A stretch of 8,330 bases of DNA from Victivallales bacterium (lineage in GTDB: Bacteria > Verrucomicrobiota > Lentisphaeria > Victivallales > Victivallaceae): the NCBI GenBank assembly GCA_019038735.1, contig JAHOYW010000215.1, positions 1 through 8,330 of the forward strand, written 5' to 3'. Positions 1 to 6,074 of the stretch are shown here, one piece after another (the first letter of the stretch is position 1; each line of letters begins with the position of its first letter). The position numbers and the translations under genes are program-made. Under the pieces are notes generated by a model, which was not told where the DNA came from, did not search any database, and saw only the letters and a program-made list of their open reading frames with translations.

Positions 1-388
1 GTTCAACAAGTATAGTTGCGGTGATGCTTGAGTTACGCAATGCGGTCCACATCAATGGGGTGCGCTTAGAACTATCTGCTAAATTAACATTAGCGCCGGC
101 ACGAATCAATACTTTTGCCATGCGCCAGTTATAATGATAGATTGCGTATATTAATGGAGTCCATTCATTTTTTTTATCCTGATAATTCAGCGGAGCACCA
201 CGTTTCATCAATTTATAAGCTGCCGAATTTGCTCCCTGCGCGATTGCTTCAACTAGATTTTGTCCCTGACGGTAAGGATCGTCAGAACTTAAATTAAATA
301 CAGTATCCGCTGGCGGTGGAGGAGTCATGCAGGAACTCAAAAGAATTATAATCGCAGTAGATATTGTGCTTAATAATATTTTCTTCAT
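1..388 (-). CDS. Ankyrin-repeat lipoprotein, N-terminal part (C-terminus beyond the left edge)
   Basis: Reading the minus strand from the ATG at 388 gives 129 codons with no stop up to the window edge, so the gene is cut by the window. The N-terminus is a lipoprotein signal: MKK, a hydrophobic stretch, then LLSSC (lipobox, Cys20), followed by a Pro-rich linker (MTPPPPAD). From about residue 50 it reads as ankyrin repeats: EAIAQGANSAAYKLMKRGAP, then EWTPLIYAIYHYNW and AKVLIRAGANVN, then KRTPLMWTALRNS. These match the family's TPLxxA and LLxxGAxxN signatures. The visible part holds roughly two to three repeats. It is expected to be a membrane-anchored protein on the outer face of the inner membrane or in the outer membrane, binding an unknown partner. 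A promoter sits just upstream and the secDF terminator separates it from secDF, so it is its own transcription unit. The family and lipidation are clear; the specific role is unknown. Confidence 0.85.
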   Translation of the reverse strand, partial: MKKILLSTISTAIIILLSSCMTPPPPADTVFNLSSDDPYRQGQNLVEAIAQGANSAAYKLMKRGAPLNYQDKKNEWTPLIYAIYHYNWRMAKVLIRAGANVNLADSSKRTPLMWTALRNSSITATILVE

Positions 389-434
389 TATTTTTATCCG
401 CTAATTTAAAATCTTACAATTACCTTGTATTTAT

Positions 435-463
435 AATATAATGCCCAAATAGTTATTTCCCAA
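435..463 (-). promoter_or_regulatory. Sigma-70-like promoter for the ankyrin lipoprotein gene
   Basis: On the minus strand, TTGGGA (463-458) and TATATT (440-435) are separated by 17 bp, close to the -35/-10 consensus. Transcription would start near 428, giving a leader of about 40 nt before the ATG at 388. It lies directly downstream of the secDF terminator, which fits an independent transcript. The call rests only on consensus match and position. Confidence 0.5.
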
Positions 464-473
464 TATATGAGCC

Positions 474-509
474 AAAAAAAACGGCGAAAACTGATGTTTT
501 CGCCGTTTT
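474..509 (-). terminator. Rho-independent terminator of the yajC-secDF operon
   Basis: There is a perfect 14-bp stem (478-491 pairing with 496-509) with a 4-nt loop and a GC-rich core (CGGCG/CGCCG). On the minus strand it is followed by a run of eight T (481-474). It starts 15 nt after the secDF stop codon. On the plus strand the stem is followed by a less regular T-rich stretch, so weak function in the other direction is possible, but no plus-strand gene reaches it. Confidence 0.92.
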
Positions 510-524
510 ACTAATTTTTGTATT

Positions 525-3131
525 TTACTGTTCTACTTTGATTAATTCGCCATCTTTAGCACGCATGCCGATCTTTTTATGCCAATAGGCGACAATCGGG
601 CTGGCTACAAAGATTGAAGAATATGTACCGATGATTACTCCGAGGAGCATCACTAATACAAAGTCGTTGATTGCGATACCACCGAAGAAGAATAGTATTA
701 TTAGCACCAATAAAGTTGTTAATGAAGTCAAAATTGTTCTACTTAAAGTTTTATTGATACTCATATTGATGACTTTCTTGTAGTGCATATCAGGGTTGAG
801 TGTCAGTCCTTCACGGATACGGTCAAACACCACGATTGTATCATTTAATGAATAACCGATGATAGTCAAGAGAGCCGCTACTACCGGCAGAGACACTTCA
901 TTGCCGCAGAGAACGAAAATCCCGGTTGCGATAATTACGTCATGCATCAATGCGATGATCGAAGCAATAGCGTAGGCGAATTCAAATCGAATTGAGATAT
1001 AGAGGATGATTCCTAAAAATGCCAGTACGATAGCGTATATAGCTGATTTACTGAATTCCCAGCCGACCAGTCCGCCGAGCGAGGATTCATGTCCGCCGGC
1101 AAATTTAGCCTTAGTAAATTTAGCATTGAGCAATGCGCCGATTTTTTCTTTCGGACTGACGATTTTTTCACCTTTATTATCCTCGATTTTGATATTTTTA
1201 CGAATCAGGATTTCAAGTTTTTTGTTGTCTGCTTGTGCGCCAAGACTGGTTTTGTAAGTAACTTTCGCGTCATATCCCTGTTGTTTGAGCGTGTCGCGTA
1301 TATCTTGAATTGGAACTCGATCCTCATAACTGAAAGTAAACTGTGTACCACCGGTAAAATCGATACCCAGCATGTTGCTGCCTTTAGTCAGACAAAAAAC
1401 AAGCGAGAAAACAATTAAAGTCGCGGAAATTCCAAAAGCAATTTTGCGTTTTCCCAGGAAATCAAGTTTAGGGTCTTTAAGCCATGAACACATAGTCATG
1501 GTTTTGAATTTAAAGAAGCGTTCAAAATAATCGAAGATTAAACGAGTCAGAAACAATGCGGTAAATACACTGGTGAAAATACCAATACTTAATGTTACCG
1601 CAAAACCTTTGACCGGACCTGTTCCTACTTTCATCAAAATCAAAGCGGTAAACAAAGTCGTTAAGTTAGCGTCAATAATAGTAACGAAAGCATGTTGATA
1701 ACCTTGAGCAATCGCTGTTGAAAGGTTTTTGCCTTTATTGAGTTCCTCACGAATACGTTCAAAAATAAGCACGTTAGCGTCAACCGCCATACCCATAGTC
1801 AAAATGATACCGGCGATACCGGGGAGAGTCAGGGTCGCGTCGAACGCGGCAAGCGCGCCCAGCACCAGAATTACGTTTACAGCCAGGGCGAATATAGCGA
1901 CCAGACCAGCGCGTAAATAATAAATAGATATAAACAGAACAACCACGATAAGAGCTATAATACCCGCCCAGATACCGTTTACAACATTGGCTTTACCAAG
2001 CGTCGGGTCGGTGTTAAAGATAGCTTCCACTTTTATTTCAAAGGGCAGACTGCCGCTAACCAGCGCGTCTGAAATAGCTTTACATTCCTCTTGCGAGAAT
2101 TTACCGCTTATTTCGGCTGACCCGCCAGTAATGGCTGTTTGGATAGTAGGAGCTGAATAAAGTTTGTTATCCAGAACAATTGCTAATTGACGCCCAATAT
2201 TATCTGAAGTAAGCTTGGCAAAGTGTTTTGCGCCTTTATTATTGAAACGCAAAATAATCTGACGTTGCCCTGATAATTGATTCACATCTGGAAATGCTTC
2301 ACTAACATTTTTACCACTCATATCCCAGCGTTTTTTTATGAAAAACATACTGACTTTAGCTTTTTTGCCTTTGCGGAACTCTTCCATCTTCATGAGTCTG
2401 TATTCGCTCGGCATAACAAATGATTTAGGATCTCTTAAATACTCACTGACTTTTGCCGCGTTATCTTTGAGGACGAGGCAGAAACGCAATTTTGCGCTCA
2501 TCTTAATGAGTTCAAGGAGTTTTAACTTTTCATCGTTGGAGACAACAGGAACCTTAAGGGAAACATAATGTCCGCCTGCTGGAGAAATTTCAGCTTCAAA
2601 AATTTTCTGAGTTTCCATTCTGGCACGCAAAGTCTCGATAGCCAGGTCACGGTAATATTGAAAACGCTTTTCAAAACTTTTTTTAGCTTCTTCAATGCTA
2701 GCATTTTTGGATAACTCTTTTGTGTCTTTAAGCCATTCTTCATCCGGTACAAGCTCGAGCAAAAATTCAACTCCACCATTCAGATCCAAGCCGAGACGGA
2801 TAGAACTGCTGGCTTTTTGACGAATCATACTGATTACGTCACGGTTGACTTCCAGCTTATTTCCTTTGGCATCAACCAGCGAGTTTAGTTCTACTCCAGA
2901 TTTATTAGCGGCTTCAAGCAGAGCAATAGAAGGATACATATTAGAATCTTCTGCTTGTGCTGCCTGTGCTTCTGAAATAAGTTTTGCCGCGACCGGACTG
3001 TCAGGGTTTTTCAATAGTGACTTAAAAGTTTTATAAAAATCCAGTGGTGTAAGCGGATTTATTTCAAGGAAAAACACAAAGATAATAATCGCGAATATAA
3101 CAGTTCTTAAAATTATTGGACGTTTATTCAT
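525..3131 (-). CDS. secDF: Protein translocase subunit SecDF (SecD-SecF fusion)
   Basis: This inner-membrane RND-family protein of 868 aa uses the proton gradient to help pull proteins out of SecYEG on the periplasmic side. SecD comes first. It has TM1 at about residues 6-22, the LGLDLNGG motif at 113-120, a large periplasmic P1 domain to about 370 ending in DPTLGK, and five more TM segments to about 530. The signature GMAVDANVLIFERIREE is at 447-463, with Asp451 the likely proton-relay residue. SecF follows after a short cytoplasmic linker (about 531-560). It has its first TM at about 565-581, GIDFTGG at 589-595, a small periplasmic domain, and five more TM segments. IGYSLNDTIVVFDRIRE is at 758-774, with Asp764 matching the conserved SecF Asp. 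Both halves look complete and no stop or frameshift separates them. Fused SecDF is the usual form in several phyla, so the fusion is not an anomaly. It lies 33 bp downstream of yajC and the two are surely co-transcribed. Confidence 0.98.
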   Translation of the reverse strand: MNKRPIILRTVIFAIIIFVFFLEINPLTPLDFYKTFKSLLKNPDSPVAAKLISEAQAAQAEDSNMYPSIALLEAANKSGVELNSLVDAKGNKLEVNRDVISMIRQKASSSIRLGLDLNGGVEFLLELVPDEEWLKDTKELSKNASIEEAKKSFEKRFQYYRDLAIETLRARMETQKIFEAEISPAGGHYVSLKVPVVSNDEKLKLLELIKMSAKLRFCLVLKDNAAKVSEYLRDPKSFVMPSEYRLMKMEEFRKGKKAKVSMFFIKKRWDMSGKNVSEAFPDVNQLSGQRQIILRFNNKGAKHFAKLTSDNIGRQLAIVLDNKLYSAPTIQTAITGGSAEISGKFSQEECKAISDALVSGSLPFEIKVEAIFNTDPTLGKANVVNGIWAGIIALIVVVLFISIYYLRAGLVAIFALAVNVILVLGALAAFDATLTLPGIAGIILTMGMAVDANVLIFERIREELNKGKNLSTAIAQGYQHAFVTIIDANLTTLFTALILMKVGTGPVKGFAVTLSIGIFTSVFTALFLTRLIFDYFERFFKFKTMTMCSWLKDPKLDFLGKRKIAFGISATLIVFSLVFCLTKGSNMLGIDFTGGTQFTFSYEDRVPIQDIRDTLKQQGYDAKVTYKTSLGAQADNKKLEILIRKNIKIEDNKGEKIVSPKEKIGALLNAKFTKAKFAGGHESSLGGLVGWEFSKSAIYAIVLAFLGIILYISIRFEFAYAIASIIALMHDVIIATGIFVLCGNEVSLPVVAALLTIIGYSLNDTIVVFDRIREGLTLNPDMHYKKVINMSINKTLSRTILTSLTTLLVLIILFFFGGIAINDFVLVMLLGVIIGTYSSIFVASPIVAYWHKKIGMRAKDGELIKVEQ

Positions 3132-3164
3132 GGTGTGCCTTTGTTTTCTTTATAATATATGTGG

Positions 3165-3506
3165 TTATTTGCTCATTGCACAGCAAGAGCTTTCTTCTTT
3201 CATTATGCCGTTAACTCCGGCCTTAGTAACTTCGACATTGACTTTGTCAGCGATTTGAATAGTAAAAGTTTTATCTTTTACTGCAACGACAGTTCCGTGA
3301 ATCCCCCCGCCAATTATAACTTCAGCGCCTTTGACAATAGTGTCAATCATCTCTTGTCTTTTTTTTGCTTGTTTCTTTTGTGAACGAAACATGAAATAAA
3401 ACATAGCTACAAAGATAAGGATCATAGGAACAAAACTGATAAGTCCGCCTACTCCCTGAACTGGTTCTGCTGCTGCGGCTGTTGATGCTGTAACGAGATT
3501 AAACAT
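3165..3506 (-). CDS. yajC: Preprotein translocase accessory subunit YajC
   Basis: This is a 113-aa single-pass membrane protein that associates with SecDF at the Sec translocon. A short Ala-rich N-terminus is followed by one TM segment at about residues 21-40. Next is a basic stretch, RSQKKQAKKRQE (41-52), then the YajC cytoplasmic domain. That domain carries the family core GAEVIIGGGIHGTVVAV (60-76) and a beta-rich region to about residue 101. Length and layout are normal for the family. The last residues, SSCCAMSK, include an adjacent Cys pair that is not part of the family core. An AAAGG ribosome-binding site lies about 10 nt before the ATG. The gene is first in the yajC-secDF operon and is separated from uxaE by a terminator, so it needs its own promoter. 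Confidence 0.96.
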   Translation of the reverse strand: MFNLVTASTAAAAEPVQGVGGLISFVPMILIFVAMFYFMFRSQKKQAKKRQEMIDTIVKGAEVIIGGGIHGTVVAVKDKTFTIQIADKVNVEVTKAGVNGIMKEESSCCAMSK

Positions 3507-3531
3507 AATTTTACCTTTTTATTTTATTATT

Positions 3532-3537
3532 ATTATA
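3532..3537 (-). promoter_or_regulatory. Possible -10 element of the yajC-secDF promoter
   Basis: On the minus strand a perfect TATAAT lies 25 nt before the yajC ATG, within the 60 bp between the uxaE terminator and yajC, where a promoter is needed. No convincing -35 hexamer sits 16-18 bp upstream of it. The region is very AT-rich, so the hexamer could be chance. Confidence 0.35.
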
Positions 3538-3563
3538 TTTTTGAATGAATAGAAATCTACACC

Positions 3564-3602
3564 AAAAACGACGAATCTCAAATCATATTCGAAATTCGTC
3601 GT
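3564..3602 (-). terminator. Rho-independent terminator of uxaE
   Basis: The 9-bp arms ACGACGAAT and ATTCGTCGT (3602-3594 and 3576-3568 on the minus strand) enclose an inner stem with G-U pairs and a small loop, about 16 paired positions in total. A T run (3568-3564) follows on the minus strand. It lies 12 nt after the uxaE stop and separates uxaE from the yajC-secDF operon. Confidence 0.88.
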
Positions 3603-3614
3603 GATAAATTTACA

Positions 3615-5147
3615 TTATTTATCTTTTTTACGTGGCATACCAAGCAAATTGAGATGCTTTTCAAAGTGAGCTTTTAGTCTTTCTATATACTTTTCTTCTA
3701 ATTTATGCATTGCTTCAAAGAATAATGGACGGATAGTTTTGTCATTGAGAATCGGTCCATAAGTAATATGTAGAAGCTGTCTCGCTTCGGATATTGCCAT
3801 GAGTCCAGGTAATTCTTCATCACACAATGTATCAATATTAGGAATTTTAGTAATATCGGCTGTGATATGATAAAGCGCGAGCATTTTGTCAAAATTATCC
3901 AAAGCGCATTTATGCATAACTCTGTACAAAACAGGGTCATGTTCAGCGATAACAGTTACCGCTTCGACCCAGCTTGTGCCGGCAGTCTTCAAATGCAGAC
4001 GCATATTAGTCATTTTACCGATAGTCGGATAAACCATGAATTTATCGCTGCCGGAATGAATTGATACTTTGTAATCACCGTTGCCTCTGGCGATGTCAGC
4101 GTGTACTTTGAACTGATGGTCAAATTCTTCTGGATCGCCGATATAATCAACTGCTTTTTGAAATTCACCAATAAAACGAGGAGCCAGTGAAGTAAACTCA
4201 ACATCGCGGTAAAGTAATTCTTTAGCTATAAATAAGTGATGTGAAGGCAGGGTAGGGGATGTTGTTTCGTCAATCGAGATTTCCAGGTCAAATTTGTTTC
4301 CGCGTTTACTGACAAGATGTTTGTGTACTTCATCAGCAAAATCAAGCGCACCGAGATACATCACCGCACAGCGGCGAGCAGTTGCGGCATCAAAATCTAT
4401 TGAACTTTCTCCAAACGAGAAGCTTTTGTCAGCATAACTTGCTTCAATGCGTTCTTTTACCGTGCCAGGCAGTTTCGCATAAGCGTTGTCAATTTCACAC
4501 TGTGCCCAGTCGCCGGCATCGGCGTTCATTACTTCTGAAAGGTCAAGCGTAATCATTAACATGTCCGCTGCCAAAGCAACATCAATGTCTTCGATAGTCT
4601 TTAAATGATCGCCGTCAGCTCCATAGCCTTCTTTGTAGCCCGTTTGGAATACCATAAAAGTAGCATCGTCAACGACTTGTCTATAAGTTCTGCCGGTTAA
4701 TTCAAGTTCACGAATCGACTGTTGAGCAAGCACAGGAGTTACTTCGAATTGCTTGGCGGCAGCGATATGCCCGGCAGTAGCGAGACCCAAACGGTCGCCA
4801 CAACCAATAGTGGTCTTGCGGTCACGTAATGATATAGGAGCTGTCCATGGAAAAAGTTTGCGTAAAACTTTAGCATTATGTTCATCAAGCGGGCATTTGC
4901 GGGTGATTGTTCCGCTGTCGCCAATTTGTTCTCCTGAAAAATCAGCGATAATGCCGTCTTCGCGATTTGAGAAAACCATGAGGAAACGAGTTTTATGATC
5001 GCGGAACATAGCTATAATAGTATTATCTATTTTATTGATAGACTGCTTGTAAAATGACAAACAGCTTCCGCAGGATTTTATATTTTTTTCGATTTCGCTT
5101 TCATGCGAATTTATTGTTGAAGCAACGGTTTTTAAAAGCTTTTCCAT
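3615..5147 (-). CDS. uxaE: Tagaturonate/fructuronate epimerase, UxaE family
   Basis: This 510-aa cytoplasmic sugar-acid epimerase matches the UxaE family, first described from Thermotoga. The family interconverts D-tagaturonate and D-fructuronate, so galacturonate can enter the glucuronate branch of hexuronate breakdown. Visible conserved blocks are GCGDRLGLATAGHI (115-128), QQSIRELELTGRTY (142-155), GYKEGYGADGDHLK (170-183), DETTSPT (293-299), LAPRFIGEFQKAVDYIGD (321-338) and SIHSGSDKF (362-370). The His, Asp and Glu residues in the last four blocks are candidate metal or catalytic residues; this is inferred from conservation. An AGGAG site (5164-5160) precedes the ATG by 12 nt, which is a little long. 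No other hexuronate genes are nearby, and the gene has its own promoter and terminator, so it is a single-gene unit. The family is clear; the exact substrate has not been shown for this protein. Confidence 0.9.
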   Translation of the reverse strand: MEKLLKTVASTINSHESEIEKNIKSCGSCLSFYKQSINKIDNTIIAMFRDHKTRFLMVFSNREDGIIADFSGEQIGDSGTITRKCPLDEHNAKVLRKLFPWTAPISLRDRKTTIGCGDRLGLATAGHIAAAKQFEVTPVLAQQSIRELELTGRTYRQVVDDATFMVFQTGYKEGYGADGDHLKTIEDIDVALAADMLMITLDLSEVMNADAGDWAQCEIDNAYAKLPGTVKERIEASYADKSFSFGESSIDFDAATARRCAVMYLGALDFADEVHKHLVSKRGNKFDLEISIDETTSPTLPSHHLFIAKELLYRDVEFTSLAPRFIGEFQKAVDYIGDPEEFDHQFKVHADIARGNGDYKVSIHSGSDKFMVYPTIGKMTNMRLHLKTAGTSWVEAVTVIAEHDPVLYRVMHKCALDNFDKMLALYHITADITKIPNIDTLCDEELPGLMAISEARQLLHITYGPILNDKTIRPLFFEAMHKLEEKYIERLKAHFEKHLNLLGMPRKKDK

Positions 5148-5197
5148 TTTTATCTAAAACTCCTGATATTTAAACTTAATGTAATGCATAGACTATT

Positions 5198-5225
5198 ACT
5201 ATAAGAGGAGCACAGAATTATTCAA
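5198..5225 (-). promoter_or_regulatory. Sigma-70-like promoter for uxaE
   Basis: On the minus strand, TTGAAT (5225-5220) and TATAGT (5203-5198) are separated by 16 bp. The predicted start is near 5191, which gives a leader of about 44 nt. It is the best promoter-like pair between the tRNA and uxaE. The evidence is consensus match and position only. Confidence 0.42.
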
Positions 5226-5243
5226 GTAAAAAGCATAAATTAA

Positions 5244-5261
5244 CTTATTGTTTACAATAAG
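5244..5261. promoter_or_regulatory. Perfect dyad upstream of the uxaE promoter, possible operator
   Basis: CTTATTG and CAATAAG are perfect inverted arms around TTTA. There is no T run on either side, so this is not a terminator. It lies about 20 bp upstream of the predicted uxaE -35 box, where an activator site could sit. The motif ATAAGAGGA in its right arm (5257-5265) recurs over the predicted -10 region (5201-5209). A regulatory role is inferred; hexuronate genes are commonly substrate-controlled. Confidence 0.3.
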
Positions 5262-5348
5262 AGGATATTCCCACATTACAGAAATTTAGATATGTCAGTC
5301 ATCTAGTAAATTCTTTAAATAAAAAGCATATTTTTACACCAAACCGGC

Positions 5349-5376
5349 TTGTTTTTTTTCGAAAAGATTGTATTAT
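5349..5376 (+). promoter_or_regulatory. Promoter for tRNA-Ala
   Basis: TTGTTT (5349-5354) and TATTAT (5371-5376) are separated by 16 bp. Transcription would start near 5383, about 14 nt before the first base of the mature tRNA. This is the right arrangement for a single tRNA gene and no other plus-strand gene lies upstream to supply a promoter. Confidence 0.45.
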
Positions 5377-5396
5377 TAGAGTTCATGCAAAAACAT

Positions 5397-5473
5397 GGGG
5401 CATTAGCTCAGTTGGCTAGAGCACCACACTGGCAGTGTGGGGGTCATCGGTTCAAATCCGATATGCTCCACCA
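5397..5473 (+). tRNA. tRNA-Ala (anticodon GGC)
   Basis: A full cloverleaf can be folded by eye. The acceptor stem is GGGGCAT/ATGCTCC, including the G3-U70 wobble pair that is the alanine identity signal. The D-stem is GCTC/GAGC and the anticodon stem is CCACA/TGTGG with loop CTGGCAG, so the anticodon is GGC at 5431-5433, reading GCC/GCU codons. The T-stem is ATCGG/CCGAT with loop TTCAAAT. The discriminator is A at 5470 and CCA is encoded at 5471-5473. A run of seven T follows directly and may help end transcription. The gene marks the boundary between the core-like left part and the accessory right part. Confidence 0.97.
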
Positions 5474-5584
5474 TTTTTTTGCCCTCAAATTAAAGCTCCA
5501 ACCTAAAAATAGCCACCAAATTCCATTTTTAAATATTTACCTTGTCAACCTATTACAAGCCGTTTCTACCCCTTTCGTAACAAC

Positions 5585-5606
5585 ATTTATTACCAATTTA
5601 TTACCA
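5585..5606. repeat. Perfect tandem 11-bp repeat, two copies of ATTTATTACCA
   Basis: Two exact head-to-tail copies (5585-5595 and 5596-5606) lie 111 bp downstream of the tRNA-Ala 3' end. On the minus strand each copy reads TGGTAATAAAT. The period of 11 bp is about one helical turn, so a protein could bind both copies on the same face. Direct repeats near a tRNA are typical of integrase arm sites or other binding sites on integrated elements, but no function can be shown from this window. Confidence 0.7.
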
Positions 5607-5748
5607 CTGCTTTTGAGGTTGATTTGAACTTAAATAAAAAACATAATATTATTTGTATTTATTGCCAATTACTTAATTTGCAAGTTTTAAGCATACAGTT
5701 TTAGCTCATTGTGTAAATATTATTTGTTGTTTTAATTTGCTAAAACCA

Positions 5749-5777
5749 TTTAAATCGTTTATATTTGTAAATATATT
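5749..5777 (+). promoter_or_regulatory. Possible promoter of the DnaJ-like/SIR2 pair
   Basis: TTTAAA (5749-5754) and TATATT (5772-5777) are separated by 17 bp. Transcription would start near 5784, about 26 nt before the first ATG. The surrounding sequence is so AT-rich that other -10-like hexamers exist, for instance TATTAT at 5719-5724, so this is tentative. Confidence 0.3.
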
Positions 5778-5809
5778 TATGTCGAAAATACACACCAAGA
5801 GAGAAAACA

Positions 5810-6052
5810 ATGGAAGATTGCAAGAAATGTAATGGAACAGGATATATTCGATGTGATGCATGCAAAGGTGGACTCATGGAGGTTCCCTGTCCAGTCTGCG
5901 ACGGAGATGGATGGCTCATTAAACCTGGATACGAAAAACAATCAGCATGCGCAAGTTGCCAAGGCGAAGGAGACCTTGATTCCAAAAACTGTTCCGTTTG
6001 TCATGGAGCTAGGATTGTTAATTGTTCTGATTGTAACAGCATAGGTAAATAA
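5810..6052 (+). CDS. Small DnaJ-type zinc-finger (cysteine-rich) protein
   Basis: This 80-aa protein is built almost wholly from CxxC motifs of the DnaJ cysteine-rich type: CKKCNGTG (4-11), CDACKGG (15-21), CPVCDGDG (27-34), CASCQGEG (47-54), CSVCHGA (61-67) and CSDCNSIG (72-79). Twelve cysteines could bind three zinc ions; bona fide DnaJ has four motifs and two zincs. There is no J-domain and no C-terminal substrate-binding domain, so it is not a Hsp40 co-chaperone. In DnaJ this module contacts unfolded protein and has thiol-exchange activity; here a role as a protein-binding or redox/metal-responsive partner is inference. An AG-rich stretch (5797-5803) precedes the ATG. The next gene starts 22 bp after the stop, so the two are almost certainly co-transcribed. 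The motif density makes chance very unlikely. Confidence 0.88.
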   Translation: MEDCKKCNGTGYIRCDACKGGLMEVPCPVCDGDGWLIKPGYEKQSACASCQGEGDLDSKNCSVCHGARIVNCSDCNSIGK

Positions 6053-6074
6053 CTAAATATAAATAGGATGAAAT

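Larger units (their letters stand above)
5474..5809. other. Gene-free AT-rich stretch between tRNA-Ala and the DnaJ-like/SIR2 cassette
   Basis: I see no credible coding frame in these 336 bp. The stretch holds the tandem 11-bp repeat at 5585-5606, two pairs of dispersed direct repeats (AATATTATTTGT at 5645 and 5716; TTAATTTGC at 5673 and 5732), a repeated TGTAAATAT (5712 and 5766), and the likely promoter of the downstream pair. Its position right after a tRNA 3' end is where integration and regulatory sequences of a genomic island would be expected. No integrase gene is visible. Confidence 0.6.

Noticed and set aside
115..297. A 60-aa plus-strand frame near the left edge
   Set aside because: It is antisense to the ankyrin lipoprotein gene, whose lipobox and repeat motifs show that the minus strand is the coding one.
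5585..5606. The tandem repeat as a CRISPR or other array
   Set aside because: There are only two contiguous 11-bp copies with no spacers, far from the size or layout of a CRISPR array.
5349..5627. A 92-aa plus-strand frame across the tRNA
   Set aside because: It runs straight through the complete tRNA-Ala gene and has no ribosome-binding site or protein-like composition.
5621..5629. GATTTGAAC, the reverse complement of the tRNA-Ala T-arm segment GTTCAAATC (5450-5458), as a possible att remnant
   Set aside because: Only 9 bases match and the orientation is inverted. An att duplication from tRNA integration would be in direct orientation and longer.
5541..5629. A minus-strand frame ending VETACNRLTR, considered as the tail of an integrase
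   Set aside because: The frame is short, has no catalytic Arg-His-Arg-Tyr residues, and cannot be extended through the tRNA region as a credible protein.
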